Positions 29,248-37,227 of a DNA stretch of 64,000 bases are shown piece after piece. The notes under the pieces are model-generated. The model searched no databases and was not told the origin of the DNA. It saw nothing but the letters and a program-made list of their open reading frames with translations. The stretch is from AC-32 sp963821495 (GTDB lineage Bacteria; Actinomycetota; Thermoleophilia; Gaiellales; Gaiellaceae): NCBI GenBank assembly GCA_963821495.1, contig CAWGEA010000003.1, positions 930,001 through 994,000 of the forward strand, written 5' to 3'. Positions within the stretch are counted from its first letter, which is position 1. Every line of letters begins with the position of its first letter. Both the position numbers and the translations under genes were made by a program.

Positions 29248-30363
29248 ATGAAGGTCGGCATCGTCGTGCCGTACTCGTGGTCCTACTGGGGCGCGGTGCT
29301 CGAGCACTCGGAGCTGCAGGCGGAGTCGCTGCAGCGACTCGGCGTCGAGACCAGGACGATCATCGGCAACGACCCGCCGGGGAGCTTCACGCGCGTCCTG
29401 CACCCTCGGCACGGGCGGCACGGCGCCCCGCCGCCGGACGTCATCCCGGTGGGGCGGTCGGTGATCGTGCCCGCGAACGCCTCGCTCCCGAACATCGTCC
29501 TCAGCCCGAATGCGGTGCCGAAGATCAGGCGCGTGCTCGAGCGCGAGCGCTTCGACGTGCTCCACCTGCACGAGCCGATGACGCCCGTAATCTGCACCGC
29601 GGTGATGGCCTGGGCGCGCTGTCCCGTCGTCGCGACCTTCCACGCCTCCGGCGGGCTCGGCTGGTTGCATGCGGGACGACCGGTGTGGGGATTCCTGATC
29701 GACCGGATCGACCGGCGAATCGCGGTCTCCGACGCGGCGCGCGAGTCGGCGGCCCGCTGGTTCCCGGGCGACTTCGAGGTGATCCCGAACGGGGTGCTGA
29801 TCCCCGAGGAGGCGGAGGCAGGCGGCCGCGAGCATCGCGTCGTGTTCGTCGGCCGGCACGACCCGCGCAAGGGGATGCCCGTGCTTCTGCGCGCGTGGCC
29901 GGAGATCCACCGCCGCACCGGCGCACGCCTGCGCATCGTCGGGGCGGACCCGCTGATGGTGCGGCTCGCGCTCCAGCGTGCAGGTGTCGCCTCGACGGGG
30001 ATCGACGCGCTCGGGTTCCTCAGCCAGGACGACCTGACTGAGGAGCTGCGCAGCGCGAAGGCGCTGGTCGCGCCGTCGCTCGGCGGCGAGAGCTTCGGCA
30101 TGGTGCTCACGCGTGCGTTCGCCTGCGCGACCCCGGTGGTTGCTTCGGACATCACCGGGTACCGTGACGTCATGACGGACGAGACGGGCGTGCTCGTCCC
30201 GCCGGGAGCTCCGGATGCGCTGGTGGATGCGGTGACCGGGCTGCTCGACGACGAGCCCCGGCGGGAGCGGCTCGGCGTGTCGGCCCGGCGGCTCGCGCAG
30301 GAGCGCTACTCCTGGGACGACATCGGGCGTCGCCTCGCCGAGATCTACCGGGAGCTCGCGTGA
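29248..30363 (+). CDS. GT4 family glycosyltransferase, PimA-like
   Basis: 371-residue retaining glycosyltransferase of the GT-B fold. The N-terminal MKVGIVVPYSWSYWGAVLEH and GNDPPGSF loop, VLHLHEPMTPV, and the C-terminal donor site SLGGESFGMVLTRAFACATPV closely resemble phosphatidyl-inositol mannosyltransferases (PimA). Likely transfers mannose or another sugar from a nucleotide donor to a lipid acceptor on the cytoplasmic face. ATG 29248 begins exactly at the family N-terminus. The next gene, a flippase-like membrane protein, overlaps its stop (GTGA), so glycolipid synthesis and membrane handling look coupled. Acceptor identity is inferred only. Confidence 0.9.
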   Translation: MKVGIVVPYSWSYWGAVLEHSELQAESLQRLGVETRTIIGNDPPGSFTRVLHPRHGRHGAPPPDVIPVGRSVIVPANASLPNIVLSPNAVPKIRRVLERERFDVLHLHEPMTPVICTAVMAWARCPVVATFHASGGLGWLHAGRPVWGFLIDRIDRRIAVSDAARESAARWFPGDFEVIPNGVLIPEEAEAGGREHRVVFVGRHDPRKGMPVLLRAWPEIHRRTGARLRIVGADPLMVRLALQRAGVASTGIDALGFLSQDDLTEELRSAKALVAPSLGGESFGMVLTRAFACATPVVASDITGYRDVMTDETGVLVPPGAPDALVDAVTGLLDDEPRRERLGVSARRLAQERYSWDDIGRRLAEIYRELA

Positions 30364-31448
30364 GACGCCTGCTGCGAATCCCGCGCTCGCCGCTGTGGCG
30401 GGTGGTCGCCGTGCTCGCGGCGGCGGCCGGCGTCGTGGCCCTGGTCTGGTGGCGCGGCCCCGACTGGGGCTCGGTCTGGCACGCGTTCGACGCCGTCAAG
30501 TGGTACTGGGTCGTCGTCGCGATCGGGCTCAACCTGCTCTCGGTCGTCGTGCGCGCGTTCGCCTGGAACACGGTGATCAAGCAGGCAATCCCGCCGCCGC
30601 ATCCGCGCTTCCCGCTCGTCTTCTCGGCGTTCTCGGTGGGCTTGTTCGCAAACGCGGTGCTGCCTGGGCGCATCGGCGAGCTCGCGCGAGTGGCAGTGCT
30701 GACTCGGAAGCTCCGCCTGCAGGGGCGCGCGGACGGCACCTGGGCAGTTCTCGTCGGCACCGTGTTCGCCCACCGCCTTTTCGACCTCGTGCCGACGGTC
30801 GGGCTGATCCTCTACGTGCTCGCGACTGCGAAGATTCCGCACTGGGCGATCACGAGCCTGTTGATCGTCGGCGTGATCGGCTTCGGTCTGTTCGCGTTCG
30901 CGTTCGCGAGCGCGCGGCGCCACCACCAGTCGGTCGTGGAGGAGGTGGGCCCGGTGAAGCGGCTCGTCACGATGGCGCAGCACGGGCTGGGCGTGCTCCA
31001 CGCCCCCGGCCCTGCCGCCATCGCCGCCTTCTTCCAGTGCCTCGGGTGGCTGTGCCAGTTCTTCGCGGTCTACACCGCGATGCGCGCGTTCGACATCCAC
31101 GCGCCGCTGCCGGCCGCCGGCGTCGTGCTGCTGCTGATGAACGTCGCGACGCTCTTCCCGCTCTGGCCGGGGAACATCGGCCTGCTGCAGGCCGTGGTTG
31201 CGCTGCCGCTTCGCTCGTACGGCGTCGCGACCGGGAAGGCGCTCGCGTTCGGCTTCGGGCTGCAGGCGATCGAAGCCTCGGTCGGGGTCGGCGTCGGCCT
31301 GATGTTCCTCGCGCGCGAGGGGCTCTCGTTCGCGATGTTGCGCCGGATGCCGGGAGCCGAGGAGGCGGAGGTGCCCGGGGAGACGCGCACGGAAGAGGAG
31401 CCGGCTCGAGTCGACGGCGCCAGTGCGCGCGCTCGCGTCCCCGGCTAG
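30360..31448 (+). CDS. Flippase-like / lysylphosphatidylglycerol synthase TM-domain protein (UPF0104)
   Basis: 362-residue integral membrane protein with about eight hydrophobic segments, of the family that includes the MprF flippase domain and other UPF0104 proteins. Telling stretches are FSVGLFANAVLPGRIGELAR and LLMNVATLFPLWPGNIGLLQA. It has no C-terminal aminoacyl-transferase domain, so only the lipid-translocating membrane part is present. It overlaps the PimA-like glycosyltransferase by four bases and probably moves or regulates a glycolipid. Its 3' end overlaps the glycerate kinase start by 26 bases. Confidence 0.88.
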   Translation: MRRLLRIPRSPLWRVVAVLAAAAGVVALVWWRGPDWGSVWHAFDAVKWYWVVVAIGLNLLSVVVRAFAWNTVIKQAIPPPHPRFPLVFSAFSVGLFANAVLPGRIGELARVAVLTRKLRLQGRADGTWAVLVGTVFAHRLFDLVPTVGLILYVLATAKIPHWAITSLLIVGVIGFGLFAFAFASARRHHQSVVEEVGPVKRLVTMAQHGLGVLHAPGPAAIAAFFQCLGWLCQFFAVYTAMRAFDIHAPLPAAGVVLLLMNVATLFPLWPGNIGLLQAVVALPLRSYGVATGKALAFGFGLQAIEASVGVGVGLMFLAREGLSFAMLRRMPGAEEAEVPGETRTEEEPARVDGASARARVPG

Positions 31449-32328
31449 CCTCAAAGGCGTGCTCACGGCCGCCGAGGCGGCCGCCGCGCTCGCCCGCGGC
31501 CTGCGGCGCGCCGGCGTGGAAGCGGAGGAGCTGCCGCTTGCGGACGGGGGCGAGGGCACGGCCGGGGTGCTTGGTGCGACGGTGGCCCGGCTCGAGTGCG
31601 TGCACGACGCCTTCGGCCGCGAGTGCGAGGCTCCCATCCGCGAGCTTCCGGAGGGGACGGTCGTCGTCGAGAGCGCGGAGGTCGTCCCGCTCGACCCGTC
31701 GCGGCTGGACGTGCGTGAGGCTTCGAGCCGCGGCCTCGGCGAGCTGATCGTGCGCGTCGGGCCATGTCCGCGCCTGCTCGTCTGCCTCGGTGGGACGGCG
31801 ACGATGGACGGCGGCTTCGGCCTGCTCGAGGTGCTCGACGAGCTGCCCGCGCCGACGGTCGCCCTCTGCGACGTGCGGGCCACCCTTGCGGAGGCGCCGC
31901 GGCTGTTCGGGCCGCAGAAGGGCGCACTCGCAGACGACGTGGCCGAGTTGGAGGACCGCCTCGCCGGCCACCTGCAGTCCTACGCGAAGCTCCCCGGAGC
32001 CGGCGCCGCGGGCGGGCTGGGCGCGGCACTCGCCTCGCTCGGGGCGCAGCTCGTACCTGGTGCACGCTACGTGTTGGACGCCGTCGGCTTCCGCGGCCGG
32101 GCGGCGACCGCGGATCTCGTCGTCACGGGCGAGGGCACCGTCGACCGCACGACCTTCGAAGGCAAGGCGCCCGGGGAGGCGCTGCGCGTGTGCGAGAAGC
32201 TCGGCGTGCGCTGCGTCCTCTTCGGCGGACGCGTCGCGGACGGCGTCGAGGCGCAGGCGCTCAGCGGCGACCCCGCGCGGGCCGGGGAAGACCTGGAGGC
32301 GCTAGGCCTCGGACTCGGCGGCGCGTAG
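31423..32328 (+). CDS. Glycerate kinase (GlxK/GarK type)
   Basis: 301-residue kinase converting glycerate to a phosphoglycerate in glyoxylate/serine metabolism. Family motifs: SLKGVLTAAEAAAALARGLR at the N-terminus, PLADGGEGTAGVL, CLGGTATMDGGFGLL, FGPQKGA, GAGAAGGLGAAL, and the C-terminal VVTGEGTVDRTTFEGKAPG. GTG 31423 gives the conventional start despite overlapping the membrane-protein gene by 26 bases. About 70 residues shorter than typical members, mostly in internal loops. Its 3' end overlaps the convergent CNBD gene by 27 bases. Confidence 0.92.
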   Translation: MRALASPASLKGVLTAAEAAAALARGLRRAGVEAEELPLADGGEGTAGVLGATVARLECVHDAFGRECEAPIRELPEGTVVVESAEVVPLDPSRLDVREASSRGLGELIVRVGPCPRLLVCLGGTATMDGGFGLLEVLDELPAPTVALCDVRATLAEAPRLFGPQKGALADDVAELEDRLAGHLQSYAKLPGAGAAGGLGAALASLGAQLVPGARYVLDAVGFRGRAATADLVVTGEGTVDRTTFEGKAPGEALRVCEKLGVRCVLFGGRVADGVEAQALSGDPARAGEDLEALGLGLGGA

Positions 32329-32715
32329 CCGCTTCGCCATTGCCTGCAGCAGCGGCCAGGCGATGCGCGCGTCGCTCTCGACGAGCGGGCGGAAGTCCCA
32401 GAAGGTGAGCCCGTAGCACTTGAGGTCGGACTCGGCGTCGATCGAGGCGGTGCGGTCGCCCTGGTCGATCATGGCGATGTCGCCGAAGTAGTCGCCCGGG
32501 CCGAGCCGGCCTCGCTCGTCGCCGTGGACGCGGACGACTGCCTCGCCGCTCTCGATCACGAAGAAGCCCGCCGCGCCTCCACCCTCGCTCGCGACGCTCT
32601 CCCCGGCCGAAAAGGTGCGCTCCTTGAAAGAGCCGCTCAGACGCTCGAGCTCACGCGGCTCGAGCTCCGCGAAGAGCGGGACGCGCTGCAGCAGTTCGAC
32701 GGAAGGCCCGGCCAC
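32302..32715 (-). CDS. Stand-alone cyclic nucleotide-binding domain protein (copy A)
   Basis: 137-residue protein consisting of one CNBD of the CRP/PKA-regulatory fold: LLQRVPLFAELEPRELERL, the phosphate-binding-cassette region GDYFGDIAMIDQGDRTASI, and a C-terminal helix. There is no helix-turn-helix. The cassette keeps Gly but has Asp where many cAMP binders have Glu, and Arg precedes TAS, so nucleotide binding is plausible but unproven. It is a clear paralog of the CNBD protein at 37176-37583, and it lies just downstream of the MFS-CNBD fusion gene. It probably works as a nucleotide-responsive partner. Confidence 0.87.
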   Translation of the reverse strand: MAGPSVELLQRVPLFAELEPRELERLSGSFKERTFSAGESVASEGGGAAGFFVIESGEAVVRVHGDERGRLGPGDYFGDIAMIDQGDRTASIDAESDLKCYGLTFWDFRPLVESDARIAWPLLQAMAKRLRAAESEA

Positions 32716-32747
32716 GGCGGGATGCTAACCCGCCGGGACGGAAGCCG

Positions 32748-34394
32748 CTACACCGTCGACATGCCCAGGCGCGCGCCGATCACCCCTTCGGCGGCCTGCA
32801 CGCTGCCCGCGTGGCCGGTCACGGCGGGGAGGAAGTCGTCGCGGTCGAGCGCGAAGAGCTCGACGTCGGTGGCGGCGAGGACCGTGGCGGTGCGCGGCAC
32901 GTCGCGCAGCAGAGCAATCTCGCCGAAGTACGAGCCCTCGCCCTCGCGGCGCGAGGGGCGGCCGTCCACGAGCACGTCGACCTCCCCGGAGGAGACCACG
33001 TAGAAGCGGTCGCCGTGGTCGCCGCGCCGGATGATTTCCTCGCCTCCTTGCGCCTGCACAGGCGTCAGCCGAGCGGCGAGCCGCTCGAGCACGGGTGGCG
33101 AGAGCGGCGAGAAGATCGGGATTGCCTGCAGGAGTCGGAGCCTGCGCGGGTCGCCGGGGTCGGCGTCGAGCCTCGTCAGGCTCGTGTGTGTGAGCAGCGA
33201 CAGCACCGGGAGCAGCGAGCCGACGATCACCAGCGTCCAGCGAACACCAACCACATCGATCAGCGGGGGTGCAAGCACCGCCCCGAGAGCGATCGTCGCA
33301 TAGACGAGGCTGTGCAGGACACCGAAGACGCGCGACAGCACCTCGCTCGGCGTCCCCCGCTGCAGGATCGTAAAGCCGGAGACGTCACAGATGATGTTCG
33401 CGAAACCGACCAAGCCGAAGGCGACGAGTGCAGCGCCGGTCCTTGGAAGGACTCCTAAGAGAAGCAGCGGTCCGCCCGTCCCGGCCACTGCAATGCCGAA
33501 CGTCGTGGCCAGCCGCCGATGCCCGACGAGGGCGAGTGCGACTGCGCCCCCGATAAGCCCGCCAACGCCTACGGCTGATTGGAGGTAGCCGACGCCGCCG
33601 GAGCCGAGATCGAGCAGTTGGAACGCCGAGACGGCGACGAGAACGCCAAAGGCGCCGTTCACGAGAGTCTGCGCGCCGAAGAGGCCGATGACCAGCCGCA
33701 GGCGCGGGTCGCTCCCAATTGCGCGGAAGCCCGCGGTTGCTTCCTCGAGCAGATGAGGCCGCTCGTGAGTCAGCGGTGGCTCTGACGCGCGGAGAAGCGG
33801 GGCAAGCATCAGTGCCGACCACAAGAACGCGGCGGCGGTCACGGCGAAGACGACCCACACATTCGTGAGGGTGAGCAAGATCCCGCCGAGGGCGGGGCCG
33901 ATGCAGTAGCCGAGGCTTTCGATCGTGCTCGAGCTCACGTTCGCGGCGGTCAGTTCCTCCGGGGTGCGCGCAAGCGAGGGAATCAGGGCCGACTGCGCGG
34001 GGTCGAACACCGTCGCGAGCACGGCCGCAATGGACGCGAGCAAGTAGACGATCGCGGCGGGCGCATCCGTGACCACGCATACCGCCATCGCTACAAGGGC
34101 GCTCGCGCGTAGCAGGTCGGCGCTCAACATCACGCGCACCCTCGGGTAGCGGTCGCCCAAGATCGATGCGAACGGCGATGCGACCGCGGCCGGTACCCAG
34201 CGGATCACCGCGACGAGGGCGACCGCCGAGGCACCGCCCTGGTCGTAGGCGAAAACAACTAGGGCCACGGCATAGGCCCAGCTCCCGATGATGGAGCCCG
34301 CCCAGGCGAGCTGGAGCTGCCGCAGCGCGCGGTTGCGAAATACCTCGCGCAGCGCACGAAACGAATCCCGCAGATGCTCCCGGAGCCTCGCCAC
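32748..34394 (-). CDS. MFS transporter fused to a C-terminal cyclic nucleotide-binding domain
   Basis: 548-residue fusion. Residues about 1-410 are an MFS carrier with 10-12 membrane segments, including ASPFASILGDRYPRVRVMLS and RGTPSEVLSRVFGVLHSL. Residues about 420-530 are a CNBD (AIPIFSPLSPPVLERLAARL, GSYFGEIALLRDVPRTATVL), whose cassette GEIALL...PRTAT matches the cyclic-nucleotide-binding consensus well. This implies transport gated by cAMP or cGMP; class III cyclases that could make these occur at 22263 (broken) and 52652. It is divergent from the repeat-peptide gene and could export that product, which is speculation. The GTG start is at 34394. Confidence 0.88.
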   Translation of the reverse strand: MARLREHLRDSFRALREVFRNRALRQLQLAWAGSIIGSWAYAVALVVFAYDQGGASAVALVAVIRWVPAAVASPFASILGDRYPRVRVMLSADLLRASALVAMAVCVVTDAPAAIVYLLASIAAVLATVFDPAQSALIPSLARTPEELTAANVSSSTIESLGYCIGPALGGILLTLTNVWVVFAVTAAAFLWSALMLAPLLRASEPPLTHERPHLLEEATAGFRAIGSDPRLRLVIGLFGAQTLVNGAFGVLVAVSAFQLLDLGSGGVGYLQSAVGVGGLIGGAVALALVGHRRLATTFGIAVAGTGGPLLLLGVLPRTGAALVAFGLVGFANIICDVSGFTILQRGTPSEVLSRVFGVLHSLVYATIALGAVLAPPLIDVVGVRWTLVIVGSLLPVLSLLTHTSLTRLDADPGDPRRLRLLQAIPIFSPLSPPVLERLAARLTPVQAQGGEEIIRRGDHGDRFYVVSSGEVDVLVDGRPSRREGEGSYFGEIALLRDVPRTATVLAATDVELFALDRDDFLPAVTGHAGSVQAAEGVIGARLGMSTV

Positions 34395-34490
34395 GTGCTG
34401 AGAATGGCACCGAGCATTGCGTTTTTGAAGCCCGCGTGGAAGATTTCGGGAACGAACTCCGTCTATTGCTCAGGTTCCGGAAGTTCGAAA

Positions 34491-34495
34491 GGAGG
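34491..34495 (+). promoter_or_regulatory. Ribosome binding site of the repeat-peptide gene
   Basis: GGAGG within AAAGGAGGAAG lies six bases before ATG 34502. This near-ideal site selects 34502 as the start over the upstream in-frame codon at 34436 and argues strongly that the small gene is real and well translated. Confidence 0.8.
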
Positions 34496-34501
34496 AAGTT
34501 C

Positions 34502-34747
34502 ATGGAAGAGGATCGCGAGACTCGCACCGACGAGGACGTCGAGGCGCACATGACAAAGGGCGCCGTCACGAAGGGCGCCGTCACAAAGGGTCGCAACGAC
34601 GAAGGCGACGACGTCGAGGCGCACATGACAAAGGGCGCCGTCACGAAGGGCGCCGTCACGAAGGGTCGCAACGACGAAGGCGACGACGACGACGTCGAGG
34701 CGCACATGCTCAAGAACGCGGTCACGAAGGGCATGACCAAGGCGTAA
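34502..34747 (+). CDS. Small protein built of DVEAHM-TKGAVTKG repeats (unknown family)
   Basis: 81-residue, highly charged protein of very low complexity. After an 11-residue acidic leader (MEEDRETRTDE), a 25-residue unit (DVEAHMTKGAVTKGAVTKGR then NDEGD) occurs twice, at residues 12-36 and 37-61, followed after Asp-Asp by a shortened degenerate unit (DVEAHMLKNAVTKGMTKA). It has no Cys, no signal peptide and no hydrophobic segment. An excellent ribosome binding site and a hairpin right after the stop mark a compact expressed unit. The leader-plus-repeated-core layout resembles precursor peptides, but no modifying enzyme of a known class is adjacent. Neighbours are an MFS-CNBD carrier and a cytoplasmic subtilase operon. 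I do not recognise a characterised family. Confidence 0.85.
   Translation: MEEDRETRTDEDVEAHMTKGAVTKGAVTKGRNDEGDDVEAHMTKGAVTKGAVTKGRNDEGDDDDVEAHMLKNAVTKGMTKA
34535..34684 (+). repeat. 75-bp in-frame tandem duplication
   Basis: Two copies, 34535-34609 and 34610-34684, differ by a single synonymous base (ACA versus ACG), so the duplication is recent or is kept uniform by recombination. Each copy also holds an inner 15-base repeat coding for GAVTK. A partial third copy starts at 34691. Confidence 0.93.
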
Positions 34748-34780
34748 AGGCCTAAGGGGCTTCGAGCTCAGCCCAAGCTG

Positions 34781-34805
34781 AAGAGGGAGCCGAAGGCTCC
34801 CTCTT
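34781..34805. terminator. Bidirectional terminator-like hairpin
   Basis: An 11-bp perfect stem (AAGAGGGAGCC / GGCTCCCTCTT) with a GAA loop lies between the convergent repeat-peptide and GAF genes and overlaps the GAF stop codon. The A-rich left and T-rich right ends suit termination in both directions. Confidence 0.8.
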
Positions 34806-35442
34806 AGCGTTCCCGGAGAAGCTTCCCGAGCGCGTCGAGCAGCTGGAGCGCGGCCTCGCGCCTGTCGGGCTCGGCCTCGTCGAGCCGCGCGGCGAAGCGG
34901 GCGAGCGCGTCCGCCTCGCCGCCTTCCTGCTCCAGCACCGCCCGCGCCGCCCGTGCCTTCTGCAGCAGGTCGAGCGCGATCGCGGCCTCGTTCGCGAACA
35001 GCCCGAGCAGCTCCATCTCGGCCAGCGAGAACGCGGCCTTCTGCGGCCGGTCGAGCACCTCGAGCACCCCGAGCGCACGGTCCTCGTGCAGGAGCGGGAC
35101 CGCCATCAGCCCATTCGGCACGAATCCGGTCGACTCCGCCGCCTCGCGGGCGAAGCGCGGATCCTTGTCGAGCTCCTCGACCACGAGCGGCTGCCGCGTG
35201 ACGAGCACCCAGCCCGCGATCCCGGTGCTGGACGGGAAGCGTTGGCCGATGAGCTCGTCCGCGCCCTCGCCCGCGACGGCCTCGAAGACGAGCTCGTCCG
35301 ACTCTTCGTCGAAGAGGAATACCGACGAAGCGCGGGCGCCGAAGATCGCCCTGGCCACCTCCACGACCGACTGCAAGAGCTCTCGGTAGTTCTCCTCGGA
35401 GCCGAGGGCGCCGGCGGCCACGGCCGCGCGCAGGTCGCTCAT
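34804..35442 (-). CDS. GAF domain protein
   Basis: 212-residue soluble protein. Residues about 15-160 form one GAF domain: NYRELLQSVVEVARAIFGAR, ASSVFLFDEESDELVFEAVA, SSTGIAGWVLVTRQPLVVEE, MAVPLLHEDRALGVLEVLDR. The remaining roughly 50 residues are a helical, acidic tail. GAF domains bind small ligands such as cyclic nucleotides, haem or bilins, but no bilin-type Cys is present. It is the last gene of the minus-strand set CNBD, sigma factor, small protein, subtilase, GAF, so it is probably a sensory or scaffold part of that module. Confidence 0.87.
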   Translation of the reverse strand: MSDLRAAVAAGALGSEENYRELLQSVVEVARAIFGARASSVFLFDEESDELVFEAVAGEGADELIGQRFPSSTGIAGWVLVTRQPLVVEELDKDPRFAREAAESTGFVPNGLMAVPLLHEDRALGVLEVLDRPQKAAFSLAEMELLGLFANEAAIALDLLQKARAARAVLEQEGGEADALARFAARLDEAEPDRREAALQLLDALGKLLRER

Positions 35443-35503
35443 CGGCCGACCTTTGGTCGACGAGCGTTTGGAGGGGGTTTGGCGAACCTCAGGTGAGCGA
35501 CGG

Positions 35504-36331
35504 TCATCTGCCTCCTCCCACGTTGTTGGCCGTCAGGTAGAGCACGCTCTTGAGCTGGAACGGCGTCAGCTCGGGGTGCTTCGAGAGCATGAGCGCGCAG
35601 ATGCCGCTCATGTGCGGCGTGGCGAAGCTGTTGCCGGTCGAGAGGATCGTGCCGCCGCCGAGCCACGCGATCTCGACCCCGACCCCGCGCGCGAAGAACT
35701 CGACCGGGGGCGAGGGGTTGTAGAAGAACGTCATCGGATCGGGCTCCTCGTGGCTGCCGACCGAGATCACCGACGAGAAGCGCCACGGATAGCTCTCGAC
35801 CGGCATGTTGTGCGCCGACGCGACGAGCACGGTGCGGCGGAAGTAGGCGGTATCGGCGAGCTCGTGCAGGAGCTCGGCGAACTGGCGCTTCGTGGTCGAG
35901 AGGCTCATGTTGATCACGTCGAATCCCTGGTCGACCGCCCAGCGCAGGCCGGCGAGCAGGATGGGGCCGCTCCCCTTGAAGCCGGCGCCGAGCACGCGCG
36001 CGCTGAAGACGCTGCACTCCGGGGCGAGCTGGCGCACGATCCCGGCGCAGGCCGTGCCGTGTCCGCAGAGGTCGCCCTCGGTGTCCTCCACGACCTCGAC
36101 CTCGTCGTCCTCGCCGCGGTGGAAGGCGACGGCGCCCTCGACGTCGCCGACGCGCGGGTGTCCTGCTTCGATCCCGCTGTCGAGGATGCAGACGCGGGCG
36201 CCCTTGCCGGTCGCATCGCCGAAGGCCCAGTCGCGGGTGACGCGTTCGGGCCAGTCGACGCCGATCGAGATCCGCTCACCCGCGCCTGCGGGGAGACTCC
36301 ACGCGGGGAGGTCTGCGGGCTCCTGCGCCAC
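35504..36331 (-). CDS. Cytoplasmic S8 family serine peptidase (subtilase)
   Basis: 275-residue subtilisin-fold protease. The catalytic triad is visible: Asp in ARVCILDSGIEAGHP, His in CGHGTACAGIV and Ser in STGNSFATPHMSGICAL, with the oxyanion Asn in VLVASAHNMP. There is no signal peptide, propeptide or transmembrane segment, so it should act inside the cell, unlike most S8 enzymes. A short N-terminal Pro/Trp-containing stretch (WSLPAGAGERISIGVDWPE) replaces the usual prodomain. It lies between the small unknown protein and the GAF gene in a sigma-factor module. A regulatory cleavage role, on the neighbouring small protein or the repeat peptide, is speculation. Confidence 0.91.
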   Translation of the reverse strand: MAQEPADLPAWSLPAGAGERISIGVDWPERVTRDWAFGDATGKGARVCILDSGIEAGHPRVGDVEGAVAFHRGEDDEVEVVEDTEGDLCGHGTACAGIVRQLAPECSVFSARVLGAGFKGSGPILLAGLRWAVDQGFDVINMSLSTTKRQFAELLHELADTAYFRRTVLVASAHNMPVESYPWRFSSVISVGSHEEPDPMTFFYNPSPPVEFFARGVGVEIAWLGGGTILSTGNSFATPHMSGICALMLSKHPELTPFQLKSVLYLTANNVGGGR

Positions 36332-36352
36332 GCCCGGATCGTATGGGTGCCG

Positions 36353-36607
36353 TTACCCGTCCGCCAGGAGGCGCCGGAGCTCCTCGACCACGCGCGGCTC
36401 GGGCTCGACGCCCTCGGCCTGCAGCGCGCTCTCGAGGTCGGCGAGCACAGCGGCGCGGTAGGCCGCGTCCTCTTCCGCCCGCGCCACGAGCCCGTCGAGG
36501 CTGCGGCGGGCGGCCGGAAGCTCCTGCGCCGCGCGCACCCAGCCCTCCGGCGCCGGGCGGAGCATCCCGATCAGTCGTCCCAGTTGTTCGTAGTCGTAGC
36601 CGCTCAT
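36353..36607 (-). CDS. Small protein coupled to the sigma factor (unknown)
   Basis: 84-residue acidic, helical protein beginning MSGYDYEQLGRLIGMLRPAP and ending EPRVVEELRRLLADG. Its ATG overlaps the TGA of the sigma factor (TGATG), so the two are translationally coupled, the usual place for an anti-sigma factor. It has no zinc-finger Cys/His motif and no membrane segment, so it is not a standard zf-HC2 or membrane-spanning anti-sigma. The subtilase gene starts 21 bases further on. No family recognised. Confidence 0.75.
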   Translation of the reverse strand: MSGYDYEQLGRLIGMLRPAPEGWVRAAQELPAARRSLDGLVARAEEDAAYRAAVLADLESALQAEGVEPEPRVVEELRRLLADG

Positions 36608-37227
36608 CACGTCACCTGTCCACCGGACGGGGAAGGGGGGAGGTTTCTTCCCTCGAAGGCCTCGCGCAGCTTGTCGAGACAGCGCGAGATGCGGCTGGCG
36701 ATCGTTCCCGCCGGGAGCCCCAGCGTGTCGCCGATCGTGCGGTAGCTCTCGTCGCGTGCGAAGAAGCGGTCGAGGATCTGGCGGCAGTTCTCCGGGAGCT
36801 CGGCCAGCGCCTCGTGGACGTCGAACGCCTCCTCGAACACGGCCAGCGTGTCGTCCGCCGCGACCTCCGGCAGCTCGTCGATGTCGGCGTCCGACTCCCG
36901 CGCACCCGCGCGCAGGCGGTCGATGCAAAGCCGCCGCGTGAGCTGCGCGATCCAGGGCCGCACCGCCTCGTCCTCGCGCAGCGAGTCGAGCCGCTCGTAC
37001 ACGCGGGCGAAGACCTCCTGGAAGATGTCCTCGGCGTCCTGCTGTGGGAGGCGGAAGCCCTGGACGGCGATCGCGTACACGTAGCGCGAGAAGCGGTCGA
37101 CCAGCTGGCGCCAGGCCTCGTCTTCGCCCGCGCGGCAGCGTGCGACGAGCGCGGCGTCGTTGACCGCGGCCGCGGTCAGCTCTGAGCGGCCCGCAGCCGC
37201 TTCGCCATGGTCTCCAGGAGCTTCCAT
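36607..37227 (-). CDS. ECF-type RNA polymerase sigma factor
   Basis: About 206 residues with sigma region 2 (LVARCRAGEDEAWRQLVDRF, QDAEDIFQEVFARVYERLDS, RPWIAQLTRRLCIDRLR) and region 4 (LAELPENCRQILDRFF, SYRTIGDTLGLPAGTIASRI) joined by a short acidic linker and lacking region 3, so ECF class. The start is uncertain: ATG 37227 is the nearest standard start and overlaps the CNBD gene by 52 bases; the conserved part begins near 37160. Much longer upstream readings are shadows. It heads a module with a coupled small protein, a subtilase and a GAF protein. Target promoters are unknown. Confidence 0.88.
   Translation of the reverse strand: MEAPGDHGEAAAGRSELTAAAVNDAALVARCRAGEDEAWRQLVDRFSRYVYAIAVQGFRLPQQDAEDIFQEVFARVYERLDSLREDEAVRPWIAQLTRRLCIDRLRAGARESDADIDELPEVAADDTLAVFEEAFDVHEALAELPENCRQILDRFFARDESYRTIGDTLGLPAGTIASRISRCLDKLREAFEGRNLPPSPSGGQVT

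Noticed and set aside
34502..34747. Confirmed graspetide or lanthipeptide precursor
   Set aside because: No ATP-grasp ligase, lanthipeptide synthetase, YcaO or radical SAM gene lies in the window, and the core has no Cys; only the general leader/repeat form is similar.
34535..34750. CRISPR array
   Set aside because: The repeats are contiguous, in frame, and 75 bases long without unique spacers; they are coding repeats.
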